From assembly GCA_023416585.1 (NCBI GenBank), contig JAEZHM010000152.1, forward strand, positions 1-32,321: a DNA stretch of 32,321 bases, in the 5' to 3' direction. This DNA is from Bacillota bacterium (GTDB taxonomy: Bacteria; Bacillota; Clostridia; Christensenellales; Aristaeellaceae). Positions 7,564 through 16,002 of the stretch are shown piece after piece. Each line of letters opens with the position of its first letter. Within the stretch, counting starts at the first letter, position 1. The position numbers were made by a program, and so were the translations under genes. The notes beneath the pieces are model-generated. The model had not been told where the DNA came from, made no database searches, and worked only from the letters and a program-made list of their open reading frames with translations.

Positions 7564-8343
7564 ATGCTTCTGGAGGATCGGAAAAGCTATATCATAAAAC
7601 AATTGGATAAGCAGGCTTCCATCACTGTTAAGGAGATCAGCGCTGCTTTGGGCATATCGGATGTGACGGTGCGCAAGCTGCTGATTCAGCTGGAGAAGGA
7701 AGGGACGCTCAAGCGCTCCTGGGGCGGGGCGGTACGGCTGACCAACGCCGCGCACGAACTGCCCTACACGGACAAGGAAAATAAGTGCCTCATGGAGAAG
7801 CGCGCCATCGCCCGAGCGGCGTATGACCTGCTCATGGACGGCGAAACCATTTATATTGATTGCGGCACCACCTCCTTTGAGCTGGTCAAGCTGGTGATAT
7901 CGGGAGACAAGAAGCTGATCGTATGCACGAACGCCTTTAACATCCTGGCTGAACTGCGCAAAGCGCCACAGATCCAGTCCATCATGATCGGCGGCGAGCT
8001 GCGGCCGACGATCTATTCCTGCGTCGGGCCTTTGGCGGTTAAGATGCTGGAGATGATTGTGGTGGACAGGGCCTTTGTAACAGGGGACCATTTTTCACTT
8101 AACCATGGTTTCTCCGTTTCCGCGATTTCGGACGCTGCACTCAAGCGCGTGGTATTCTCCGTTGCCAAGCGCAATTATATCATCATGGATTCCAGTAAGT
8201 ACGGCGATGATTCCATGGCCATTATTTGCGGTGTGGCGGATGGATACACCCTGATCACAGACTGGCAGCTTCCGGATGAGATATGTCATGAGTTTGAAAA
8301 ACGCGGAACGCGCGTGCTGTCGGCAAAGGCGTTAGAAGAATAG
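7564..8343 (+). CDS. DeoR-family transcriptional regulator
   Basis: The 259-residue product has an N-terminal winged helix (about residues 5-58, with ASITVKEISAALGISDVTVR and the wing GTLKRSWGGAV). A C-terminal sugar-phosphate sensing domain follows (IYIDCGTTSFELVK, then IVCTNAFNIL, MIGGELRPTIYSCVGPLA). Members are usually repressors of sugar or polyol catabolism released by a phosphorylated intermediate. AAAGGAGTGAG is placed well ahead of the ATG. A 123-base gap separates it from the YesL-type gene. The likely targets are the two divergent promoters at 2112-2261; that link is inference. Confidence 0.9.
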   Translation: MLLEDRKSYIIKQLDKQASITVKEISAALGISDVTVRKLLIQLEKEGTLKRSWGGAVRLTNAAHELPYTDKENKCLMEKRAIARAAYDLLMDGETIYIDCGTTSFELVKLVISGDKKLIVCTNAFNILAELRKAPQIQSIMIGGELRPTIYSCVGPLAVKMLEMIVVDRAFVTGDHFSLNHGFSVSAISDAALKRVVFSVAKRNYIIMDSSKYGDDSMAIICGVADGYTLITDWQLPDEICHEFEKRGTRVLSAKALEE

Positions 8344-8365
8344 GACGGTATTGGGAGAAACGGTA

Positions 8366-8719
8366 TTGAAGGCTTTAATGTTAGTAAAAAACGGCGAGAT
8401 ATTCCTTTGGGGAAAGCCCATGCCTGTTCCGGGCGAGCATGAAGTAGTGGCAAAAGTGCGTGACTACGGAATCTGCGGCTCAGTCATGGGGCGGCTTATG
8501 CATGGCGGCGCTTATCATTATCCCCTGGTCAAAGGGCATGAATTTGCGGGCACGCTGGAGCAGCTGGACGCAAACGTCACCTTCGCGCGCGAAGGTGATC
8601 CGGTGACTGTCTTTCCCATGCTTGAAGCTGGTCTGGAGCCGCTCCATTTGATGGAGGCGCGAAAAGAAATCTGCTGTAAAGTGATGGATGTCATGGAGCC
8701 GGAGGCATGGTCTGTATGA
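8366..8719 (+). pseudogene. Collapsed zinc-dependent (MDR) alcohol/polyol dehydrogenase, in-frame internal deletion
   Basis: The frame starts at a TTG (8366) after GGGAG and gives about 117 residues. The first ~80 match the start of medium-chain sugar-alcohol dehydrogenases: MKALMLVKNGE, the Cys-Gly motif GICGS, then GGAYHYPLVKGHEFAG and GDPVTVFPM. From there the sequence jumps straight to what looks like the family's C-terminal end (EAGLEPLHLMEARKEICCKV). The structural zinc cysteines, the nucleotide fold and most of the catalytic domain are absent, against a usual length near 340. The reading frame stays open across the joint, so a short protein may still be made. Its stop overlaps the kinase start (ATGA), so it may survive as a translational coupler. 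Confidence 0.72.
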
Positions 8720-10314
8720 AGCGCTATGCCATAGGACTTGATTTTGGAACCCTTTCGGTCAGAGCCCTGCTCGTGGATAAGCTAACCGGCAGGGAAGCGG
8801 CTACGGCTGTGTATGCGTATCCCCATGGTGTGATGGACAAGGCTTTGCCGGATGGCACGGCGCTTCCAGAGGGGTTTGCACTGGCCCATCCGCAAGATTA
8901 TGTGGATGGAATGAAGGCGGTGGTGCCGCAAGTGCTGCGGGAAGCAGGCATCCAGGGCTGCGACGTGGCTGGGATTGGCCTGGACTGCACTTCCTCCACT
9001 GTCATGCCTGTGGACGCGCAGGGGGCGCCCCTGTGCCTAAGCCCTAAGTGGGCCTGTCATCCCCATGCCTACCTCAAACTATGGAAGCATCATGGCGCTG
9101 AAGAACAGGCCAGTCGGATGCTCAAAGCAGCCCAGGAACGAAAGGAACCATGGCTGAGCGCCTGCGGGGGCGGCATACAGTGCGAGCTGATGCTGCCAAA
9201 GGTGTTGGAAACAGCGGAAAAGGCCCCGGAGGTCTTTGAGGCATGCCATCGTTATTTGGAAATGGGCGATTGGCTGGCATGGTATCTGACAGGCAATGAC
9301 TTAAGGAGCCTTGGCATGGCTACCTGCAACAGCTATTACCGCCCTGATGCTGGGTATCCCAATCAGGATTACTGGGATGCGGTTTCGCCTGGCATAGCGC
9401 CTGTTACTTCTAAGCTGCTGGGAGAATTCATGCCCCTGGAAGGCGTTGCGGGTACCTTGACACAAAACGCCGCCGAAGCCTTGGGCCTTTTGACGGGCAC
9501 ACCGGTGGCGGTTCCAATGATCGACTCCCACGCTTCGGTGCTTGGCTGCGGTGCGGATCAAGCGGGTGACATGGTTGCTGTACTGGGAACCAGCGCCTGC
9601 TACCTTGCCAATGATGACAGCGAACGGCACATACCGGGGATTTATTCCGTGGCCTATGAGGCCCATGTGCCCCATCTGTATGGGTATGAGGGCGGCCAAT
9701 CCTGCCTGGGTGACGGGCTTGACTGGTTCATCAGGCAGTGCGTGCCCGCTTATGTGCATTCAGAGGCGGAAAGTGCCGGTGAAAGTGTTCACGCGCTACT
9801 ATCCAAAAAGGCGATGCGAAAGGCCCCCGGTGAATCCGGGCTGATAGCGCTGGACTGGCTCAACGGCGTACGTTCCCCCTTGATGCGGCCGGAGCTTAAA
9901 TGCGTACTGGCGGGTGTCACGCTGCGCACCGAACCGGAGGATCTATACCGTGCGGCCGTGGAGGCCTGCTGTTTTGGCGCGAGGCGGATCGTGGACAGCT
10001 TTTTGGAGGCCGGCGTGCCGGTCAAGCGCTTTTTCGCCACAGGCGGCATCCCGGGTAAAAATCCCTTTTTCATGCAGGTGCTGGCGGATGTCCTTTGCAA
10101 GGAGATCAGCGTCTGCAAAAGCAATCAGGCAAGCGCCCTGGGCAGTGCCATACTGGGAGCGGCGGCTTCAGGCGAGAGTCTGGCCGAATGCCTAAGGCGC
10201 ATGGCCGCCCCTGCGGGCAAATGCTATAAGCCCGAAAATCCCGTGGCGTATGAAAGCCTCTACGAGCGTTACATGGCGCTTAGCGCAGTGTTCGAACAAA
10301 TGCAGCTGTCATGA
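8716..10314 (+). CDS. FGGY-family carbohydrate kinase, ribulokinase (AraB)-like
   Basis: This 532-residue kinase phosphorylates a ketose or polyol with ATP. Visible motifs are the first phosphate loop GLDFGTLSVRALLVD (from residue 7), DCTSSTVMPVD, the substrate-side stretch HAYLKLWKHH, VLGTSACYLA, and the adenosine segment FATGGIPGKNPFFMQVLADV with NQASALGSAILGA near the end. The length and HAYLKLWKHH favour ribulokinase over glycerol kinase or xylulokinase. The start at 8716 overlaps the upstream stop as ATGA and has GGAGG 10 bases away; an ATG at 8707 is too close to it. No araA isomerase or araD epimerase is in the window, so the true substrate may not be L-ribulose. Confidence 0.85.
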   Translation: MKRYAIGLDFGTLSVRALLVDKLTGREAATAVYAYPHGVMDKALPDGTALPEGFALAHPQDYVDGMKAVVPQVLREAGIQGCDVAGIGLDCTSSTVMPVDAQGAPLCLSPKWACHPHAYLKLWKHHGAEEQASRMLKAAQERKEPWLSACGGGIQCELMLPKVLETAEKAPEVFEACHRYLEMGDWLAWYLTGNDLRSLGMATCNSYYRPDAGYPNQDYWDAVSPGIAPVTSKLLGEFMPLEGVAGTLTQNAAEALGLLTGTPVAVPMIDSHASVLGCGADQAGDMVAVLGTSACYLANDDSERHIPGIYSVAYEAHVPHLYGYEGGQSCLGDGLDWFIRQCVPAYVHSEAESAGESVHALLSKKAMRKAPGESGLIALDWLNGVRSPLMRPELKCVLAGVTLRTEPEDLYRAAVEACCFGARRIVDSFLEAGVPVKRFFATGGIPGKNPFFMQVLADVLCKEISVCKSNQASALGSAILGAAASGESLAECLRRMAAPAGKCYKPENPVAYESLYERYMALSAVFEQMQLS

Positions 10315-11633
10315 ATGAAGAAAAGCGGAAACGAGCGAAAATGAAGAAAAAATTGATTGTTTTCTCGGCGGACGCGATGGTGACCGAAGACCTGGAATAT
10401 TTTAAAACGCTCCCAAACTACCGCAAATACCTGGCAGGCGGCTGTGAAGTAAGTAAGATGCGGTCCATCTATCCCACCATTACCTACCCCTGCCATACCA
10501 CCATGTGTACTGGCGCGTACCCCAACAAGCACGGTGTGTTCGGTAATCTCGAGTTTCTTCCCGGCATATCGCCTTTGCCCTGGGTGTGGGACCGCAAATG
10601 GAACCGATGCAACGACGACATATTTTATGCCGCCAAGGCGGCCGGTTATAGCACGGCGGCGGTTTTTTGGCCGGTAACAGGCAACCATCCCGCCATTGAT
10701 TACCTGATTGACGAGTACTGGACCCAGTCTCCTTCGGATACCCCCAGGGAGGCTTATGCCCGCATGGGCTCAGACGAACGGATGCTGTCCATCGTTCAAA
10801 GGCATATCGGTGACAATAAGATTCGCCTTCATCCGCCCACTGAGCGCTTTATCATCAGCTGCTGCTGCGATATCATCAGGGAATACAAGCCGGACGTCCT
10901 GTTTTTGCACCCGGCCAACATTGACGGCTATCGCCACCAAACTGGCCTTTTCAATGAGAAGGTGCTGCTGGGTGTTAAGGAAACGGATGATTGGATCGGC
11001 GAATTGATGGAAGCGGTTCGTGACGCCGGCATGCTGGAGGACACCAACCTCGTGCTGACCAGTGACCACGGCCAGCTTGAGATTAAGCGCATCGTCAACT
11101 TGAATGTGCTGTTGACCGAGCGCGGCCTCATCCGCTTAAACGCGGACGGCAGCCTCAAGGACTGGGACGCCTGGTGCCTGTCTGGCGGCATGTCTGCGCT
11201 TGTGTTCCTCAAAGACCCCAAAGACGCAAAGCTTCACGCCAAGGTCGCGGCTCTTTTAAACGAGCTGTGTGAAGAGGGTGTGTACGGATTTTCGCAGGTG
11301 TTCACAACGGAACAGATCAATGAAAAGGAGCAATTGAGCGGAGCATTCTCCTTTGTGCTTGAAACGGACGGCTATACCAGCTTTGGCGATTCCTGCGTCC
11401 GCCCGCTGGTAACCAGCTTTGACGCCACGGACTACCGCTATGGCCGCGCCACCCACGGCTATCTGCCGCATAAGGGCCCCCAACCCACCTTTCTATGCAA
11501 GGGGCCGGATTTCAATGAAAATGTGAAGCTGGAGACGGGGGAATTGGTGGACCAAGCGCCAACCTTTGCCAAGCTACTTGGCGTATCCCTTAAGGAAGCA
11601 GACGGCAAAGCCATGGACGCGCTGCTTAAATGA
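10311..11633 (+). CDS. Alkaline-phosphatase-superfamily phosphodiesterase (NPP type)
   Basis: This 440-residue protein carries the two-metal site of nucleotide pyrophosphatase/phosphodiesterases. Asp21 is in FSADAM. The nucleophile Thr58 lies in the pattern PTITYPCHTTMCTGAYPNKHG (starting at residue 55). Asp and His are in HPANIDGYRHQTG, Asp-His in LTSDHG, and a final His in RATHGYLPH. There is no signal peptide, so it should act in the cytoplasm. The start overlaps the kinase stop (ATGA at 10311-10314) and suggests coupled translation; an ATG at 10341 (MKKKLIVFSAD) is possible. Beside a G1P dehydrogenase and a CUT1 importer it may release a sugar or glycerol phosphate from an imported phosphodiester. 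That role is inferred. Confidence 0.85.
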   Translation: MNEEKRKRAKMKKKLIVFSADAMVTEDLEYFKTLPNYRKYLAGGCEVSKMRSIYPTITYPCHTTMCTGAYPNKHGVFGNLEFLPGISPLPWVWDRKWNRCNDDIFYAAKAAGYSTAAVFWPVTGNHPAIDYLIDEYWTQSPSDTPREAYARMGSDERMLSIVQRHIGDNKIRLHPPTERFIISCCCDIIREYKPDVLFLHPANIDGYRHQTGLFNEKVLLGVKETDDWIGELMEAVRDAGMLEDTNLVLTSDHGQLEIKRIVNLNVLLTERGLIRLNADGSLKDWDAWCLSGGMSALVFLKDPKDAKLHAKVAALLNELCEEGVYGFSQVFTTEQINEKEQLSGAFSFVLETDGYTSFGDSCVRPLVTSFDATDYRYGRATHGYLPHKGPQPTFLCKGPDFNENVKLETGELVDQAPTFAKLLGVSLKEADGKAMDALLK

Positions 11634-11643
11634 AAGGATGCAT

Positions 11644-13005
11644 ATGGAACAGTTGACATGTGACGTTGCCGTTATCGGCGCGGGGCCGGGCGGCATTCCA
11701 GCAGCCCTTGCCGCTGCCAGGCAGGGGGCTAATGTGATCCTGGTTGACCGCAATGGTCATCTGGGTGGGAACCTGGTGATGGGGCTACCTCTTTTGGGCT
11801 TTCTGGATCAGAACGGAACAAAGATCGTAGGGGGCATTGCCCAGGAGTTTGTCGATGAGATGGTCAGCGAGGGGCACAGCTTTGGCCATGCTCGCTGTCC
11901 CATGCACAACTCCATCACATTGGTGCATCCGGAGCATTTTAAACTGATGCTCATGAAAAAGTGCGTCCAGGCAGGCATCCGCCTGCTTCTGCATTCGGAA
12001 CTGATTGATGCGCAGGTGCGGGACGGCAAGCTTCGCCGCGTTGTGTTGATGGGAAAAGGGACCCGCGTGGAGATTGAGGCCAAGGTATTTATCGACGCTA
12101 CGGGGGACGGTGACCTGGGTTATTTGTGCGGAGCATCCTATGAAAAGGGGATCGGCAACAACGGCGTCGTGCAGCCGCCCACGGTGATGTTCTCCCTTTC
12201 TGGCTTTGAAGAGGAAAGTTTTTTTAGATTCCTGGATGCACATCCCGAGAACATGCGCCAACTCCACAGCGTGCAGGTGGGCGAAGGCTACGATACCGCT
12301 CTGTGGCGCAGCACACCCAGCCATGTGTTTGTGGGAATGCAGGCTTATTTGGAGGAGCTGCGGCGCAAGACGGGCCATCCCATACTGCGTGAAAACATCA
12401 TCTATATCAATTCCACCGTGCCGGGGAAGATCTTTGTCAATACGGTCAGGGTGCCGGGCTGCGACGGCAGCGACTTATTCAGCCTGACCCAAGGCGAGAT
12501 TCAGGGGCATATGCAGATACCCGGCATCATCGATCTTTTAAAGACATATGTGCCGGGCTTTGAAAACTGTGTGCTGGATGCGATCAGCCCGGCGATTGGC
12601 ATCCGTGAAAGCCGGCGCTTTACGGGGATAGACAGGCTGACCATCGGGCAGGTGCTCTCGGGCTATGTGCCGCAGGATACTGTGGCCATGGGTGGCTATA
12701 AGGTGGATATTCACAACGGCGAAGGGAAAGGCACGATTTTGCAGGAGGTTAAAAAGCCCTACGGGATTGGCCTTGGCTGCCTGATCAGCCGTGAGGTTGA
12801 AGGACTTATGTTCTCCGGCCGTTGCATTTCCATGGATTCGGAGGCGCTTGGCTCCCAGCGCGTCATGCCCACCTGCATGGCCGTGGGGGAGGGTGCGGGC
12901 GTTGCTGCGGCCCTGGCTGCGAAAAGCAATGTCGAAATCAAAAAGGTAAGCGCCGAGGATGTCTGCCGCACCCTCAGAAGTAATGGGGCCATTTTAAGCG
13001 CGTAA
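11644..13005 (+). CDS. FAD-dependent oxidoreductase (FAD_oxidored/PF12831-like)
   Basis: This 453-residue flavoprotein has an N-terminal dinucleotide fold (AVIGAGPGGIPAALAAARQG, from residue 9) ending in the acidic VDR, a second GXG-like stretch IDATGDGDLGYLCGA, and a C-terminal FAD contact MFSGRCISMDSEALGSQRV with GEGAGVAAALAA. The family includes uncharacterised oxidoreductases found in sugar-utilisation clusters. The first 30 residues and the GNLVMGLPLLGF stretch fit it better than GlpA/GlpD. The ATG at 11644 is six bases after AAAGG; the ATG at 11638 abuts it. It lies 10 bases after the phosphodiesterase stop, in the same operon. The substrate is unknown. Confidence 0.85.
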   Translation: MEQLTCDVAVIGAGPGGIPAALAAARQGANVILVDRNGHLGGNLVMGLPLLGFLDQNGTKIVGGIAQEFVDEMVSEGHSFGHARCPMHNSITLVHPEHFKLMLMKKCVQAGIRLLLHSELIDAQVRDGKLRRVVLMGKGTRVEIEAKVFIDATGDGDLGYLCGASYEKGIGNNGVVQPPTVMFSLSGFEEESFFRFLDAHPENMRQLHSVQVGEGYDTALWRSTPSHVFVGMQAYLEELRRKTGHPILRENIIYINSTVPGKIFVNTVRVPGCDGSDLFSLTQGEIQGHMQIPGIIDLLKTYVPGFENCVLDAISPAIGIRESRRFTGIDRLTIGQVLSGYVPQDTVAMGGYKVDIHNGEGKGTILQEVKKPYGIGLGCLISREVEGLMFSGRCISMDSEALGSQRVMPTCMAVGEGAGVAAALAAKSNVEIKKVSAEDVCRTLRSNGAILSA

Positions 13006-13198
13006 GCCGTTTGAAAGTCATCAGCGGGAGTATCAAGGCATAGGAAATGGGAGGGAAAGGCGGTCTATGCGAGCTATTCCGCTGCTTCCTCTGCCGATTA
13101 TTTCCTCCCGGGGAAGAATATATATGATTCCCTAAATGCAATTGCAATGGATTCAAAGCCCCTCAGATGCTAAGGGAAACGGAAAGGAAGACAACTTG

Positions 13199-14254
13199 AT
13201 GAGCAGGACAGACCTTCCCCTGAAGATATTCTCGGGTAATTGGAAAACCTCCCATGTGCAGGGCATCGCCGTTGACACGGCCCGCCAGTATATATACTAT
13301 TCCTTTACCACCATGCTATTAAAAACTGACCTGCAGGGACATCTGATCGGCTGGGTGGATGGGCTTACCGGGCACCTGGGCTGCCTTGATTTTAACGATA
13401 GGGATGGCCGTGTGTACGGTTCGCTGGAATACAAGGCGGAGAAGGCGTTTTATATTGCCATCTTTGATGTGGACAAAATCACGGGGCCGGGCATGAACGC
13501 TGAAACGGACGGCATCATGACTACCGTGTATCTAAAAGACGTGGTGTCTGATTACACGGCAGATATGGACGGGAACGGCGTGTTTGATGGCGACGTAGCC
13601 CAAACCCCTGACCACCGATATGGCTGCAGCGGCATAGACGGTGTTGCCTTTGGCCCTCAGTTCGGGGATTTTAAAGGAAGCGATTCTTTTCTTCATGTTG
13701 CGTACGGCATTTATTCCAACATAGAACGGGATGACAATGATTATCAGGTGATCCTGCGCTATGACACAGCGGACTGGAAAAAGTACGAACAGCCTCTGAA
13801 TCAGAAAAAGCCACATACCAGTGGTCCTCAAACGGCTGACGGGAGGTATTTCCTATTTACTGGAAACACCACCTATGGCATCCAGAACCTGGAGTACGAC
13901 GGTTTTACAGGGCATTGGTTTGTGACGGTCTACGAGGGAAAAAAAGCAAAATACAAAAACTTTCCTATGTTCATCATCGATGGTTCCATAGCCCCTGTGG
14001 AAGGCGTGATAAAGGGCCAGACAACAGAGGAAACCGGCATGCTTTTATCGCTGCTTGAAAAAGGGGAGTACGACGCTGCTGCTCAGACTTACGGCTGGCG
14101 GTTTGCATATGGCCAGACTGGCATGTTCTCTTTTGACGATGGCACCTGGTTTATTTCCCATAATGATGTCACTTTGGATGGCCGGCAAAACAGCACCGTG
14201 TGCTTGTACCGCTGGACCGGACAAACGCCTTACGGGTTTGAAATGGTGGAGTGA
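13199..14254 (+). CDS. Unrecognised 351-residue protein with an EF-hand-like loop
   Basis: I do not recognise this gene. The start is the ATG at 13199, eight bases after GGAAAGGAAG; the open frame upstream is poor protein sequence. There is no signal peptide or membrane segment. Repeated short hydrophobic strands (IAVDTARQYIYYSF, LGCLDFNDRDGRVYGSLEY, FLHVAYGIYSN, GRYFLFTGNTTYG, FTGHWFVTVYEG) suggest a beta-rich, possibly propeller-like fold. Residues 122-132 (DMDGNGVFDGD) match a DxDxNGxxDxxD calcium loop as in EF-hand or thrombospondin type 3 repeats. It follows the FAD enzyme by 193 bases in the same direction and probably serves the same pathway. Confidence 0.75.
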   Translation: MSRTDLPLKIFSGNWKTSHVQGIAVDTARQYIYYSFTTMLLKTDLQGHLIGWVDGLTGHLGCLDFNDRDGRVYGSLEYKAEKAFYIAIFDVDKITGPGMNAETDGIMTTVYLKDVVSDYTADMDGNGVFDGDVAQTPDHRYGCSGIDGVAFGPQFGDFKGSDSFLHVAYGIYSNIERDDNDYQVILRYDTADWKKYEQPLNQKKPHTSGPQTADGRYFLFTGNTTYGIQNLEYDGFTGHWFVTVYEGKKAKYKNFPMFIIDGSIAPVEGVIKGQTTEETGMLLSLLEKGEYDAAAQTYGWRFAYGQTGMFSFDDGTWFISHNDVTLDGRQNSTVCLYRWTGQTPYGFEMVE

Positions 14255-14319
14255 GCGCCCTTGCCTTTTTCAAACGTGCTCTCGAAAACAGCTTTAAACA
14301 ACGGTCATAAACAGATAAG

Positions 14320-14352
14320 CCCGCAGGCCTTAATAAAGTCCGCGGGTCTTTG
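14320..14352 (+). terminator. Probable terminator of the carbohydrate operon
   Basis: CCCGC (14320-14324) pairs with GCGGG (14342-14346). The stem continues with mismatches inward to CCTT/AAAG around a three-base loop and is followed by TCTTTG. It sits about 65 bases after the last gene. Moderate strength. Confidence 0.5.
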
Positions 14353-14713
14353 CCTATTGGCTTCTCATGCAACTGAGAATAGAAAAATCCAAACGTTCCG
14401 ACAAGAGAAATGAACGGCCGCTTCGCGTCCGCCCTTGACAGAACGTCTGTATTTTGTTACCGTTACAGAATAGCGATCGTCACCTTTTCCGTTTCTGATA
14501 CGGAAACCTGTAAACTGTTATCTGCATGTCAAGATCACTTGCGTGTCTGGGACATATCTGCAATTGGCTGAGCAAAGGACGGCTATACAGTCATCGTAGT
14601 TTCAAGCGATGTCGGTACGTCTTCATACTCCCTGTTGGATGATAGGTGGCCTCCCGGAAACCTTCCAGCCATTGCTTGATTTCCTGATTTGTTTTCCTTA
14701 AGAAAGCAGGTGT
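14353..14713. other. Gene-free spacer with a short decayed-looking frame
   Basis: No intact gene is visible. On the minus strand, from about 14710 to 14600, one frame stays open for roughly 35 codons and reads protein-like (KTNQEIKQWLEGFREATYHP) with no start codon, so it may be the tail of a lost gene. A TTGACA at 14434-14439 has no good -10 at 17 bases. I see no repeat or RNA motif. Confidence 0.3.
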
Positions 14714-15235
14714 ATGATGAACGCGTTTTGGCTGCTGATCCCGGTTCTGCTGATCAGATATGGTGTTTTGGGATTCTTGGATAGGGCGGCATTAAAACGT
14801 GCGGCTTTCTTTCCGCCAATGGAAAGGAAAGAGAAAACGGCCTACTTGATTTATCAAATTGCGACTATTTTCATTTTTATCTATCCGTTTTTCTTAAAGG
14901 TAGGGACGGATGGTCCTTCATGTGGCATAGGCCTGGCCGTATATGGCTTAGGCATCATTGTTTATACTGTATCCATATTCCATTTTGCAAGGCCGGAAAA
15001 GAGCGGGATCAATCAGAAAGGATTGTACAGTATTTCCCGAAATCCGATGTATATTGGTTACTTTATTTACTTCTTGGGCTGTGTGCTGCTCACAAGCTCG
15101 CTCGTACTGTTTGTATCGTTAATTGCATTTCAGATATCAGCTCATTGGATCATACTTTCCGAAGAAAGATGGTGCATAGATGAATATGGAGAGGCTTATA
15201 AAAGCTATATGAAAAACGTACGGCGATATTTGTAG
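14714..15235 (+). CDS. Membrane methyltransferase of the ICMT/PEMT-like family
   Basis: This 173-residue protein has four or five membrane segments. The C-terminal catalytic signature of the isoprenylcysteine carboxyl methyltransferase / phospholipid methyltransferase-like family is clear: GLYSISRNPMYIGYF, then EERWCIDEYGEAYKSYMKNVRRY at the end, where the Arg-Asn-Pro motif and the Glu-Glu pair contact S-adenosylmethionine. Bacterial members methylate unknown membrane substrates. The ATG at 14714 is followed at once by a second ATG, and the ribosome site (GCAGGTG) is weak. It stands alone between the sugar operon and an unrelated gene. Confidence 0.85.
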   Translation: MMNAFWLLIPVLLIRYGVLGFLDRAALKRAAFFPPMERKEKTAYLIYQIATIFIFIYPFFLKVGTDGPSCGIGLAVYGLGIIVYTVSIFHFARPEKSGINQKGLYSISRNPMYIGYFIYFLGCVLLTSSLVLFVSLIAFQISAHWIILSEERWCIDEYGEAYKSYMKNVRRYL

Positions 15236-15337
15236 ATAGCAGTCGATCCAAATATAGTTCCTTTGTTCACTCGCTTTCTTGGTCACACCGACGAAGTATT
15301 ATGCAGCGAAAGAAAAACGGTAAAAGGAGGAGTAAAT

Positions 15338-15916
15338 ATGGCATTTATTGACCATCTGCGCAAGGCGAATGTAGATGAGCAGACCATTCAGGCGATTTTC
15401 GGGCCGGATGCTCCGGCGGAACCACGAGAGGGCACGCAGGAGTACGTGGATTACATGGCCGGAGTATTGCGTAAATGCGATGAATTGCTGGATCATGAAA
15501 TATTCAGTGCGGCCATGTTCGACCGGGCTTGCTGCAAGAGCGGTTACAGATTGAATAATGCCAAACAAATGGCTAAGGAGCATGGAGACAAACCTCTTGA
15601 CGAAAAGCTGAAGATTTTGGGTGAGCTCAAATACATGGGCAAGCCCTTTCTCAATGAGGAAGGGGATATCGAAACAGTGGCGGTGGGCGGCCATGGCTTT
15701 ACGGGTATGTATTGCCCCTGCTGGCGTATAAAAAGCCTGACTCCCTCCGATGGGCCCATGCCGCTAAACTACTGCGCCTGCTGTGGCGGACATTTCATGT
15801 TTCACTACCAAAAGGCATTGGGAATAAAACTGCGGCTGAAGAAGGTAGTATCCTCCACGTTAAACAGCGGCGGGAGCGAACCTTGCGTATTTCAATACAA
15901 AATACTAAGCAAATAA
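15338..15916 (+). CDS. Cysteine-rich protein of unknown function (192 aa)
   Basis: I cannot assign a function. The start is the ATG at 15338, after AAAAGGAGG at correct spacing; the longer open frame upstream has no ribosome site. The first 60 residues look helical and soluble (FIDHLRKANVDEQTIQAIFG). The C-terminal half holds the cysteine pairs YCPCWR (near residue 128) and NYCACCGGH (near 149), which suggest metal or Fe-S binding, followed by KLRLKKVVSSTLNSGG. Similar proteins of this size with the CPCW/CACCGGH pattern occur in Clostridia as hypothetical proteins. It is monocistronic and has its own terminator. Confidence 0.8.
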   Translation: MAFIDHLRKANVDEQTIQAIFGPDAPAEPREGTQEYVDYMAGVLRKCDELLDHEIFSAAMFDRACCKSGYRLNNAKQMAKEHGDKPLDEKLKILGELKYMGKPFLNEEGDIETVAVGGHGFTGMYCPCWRIKSLTPSDGPMPLNYCACCGGHFMFHYQKALGIKLRLKKVVSSTLNSGGSEPCVFQYKILSK

Positions 15917-15953
15917 CGTATATCCAAGGTTGTATCATGAGCAGATTTATTTA

Positions 15954-15985
15954 AAACCGCCCTTGCAGTGAAGTGGGCGGTTTCT
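15954..15985. terminator. Bidirectional terminator between convergent genes
   Basis: AAACCGCCC (15954-15962) and GGGCGGTTT (15975-15983) form a nine-pair stem. T residues follow on the plus strand and TTTTAAA on the minus strand. It serves the cysteine-rich gene on the left and the VOC gene on the right. Confidence 0.85.
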
Positions 15986-16002
15986 TATATACAGCCTTGC
16001 CG

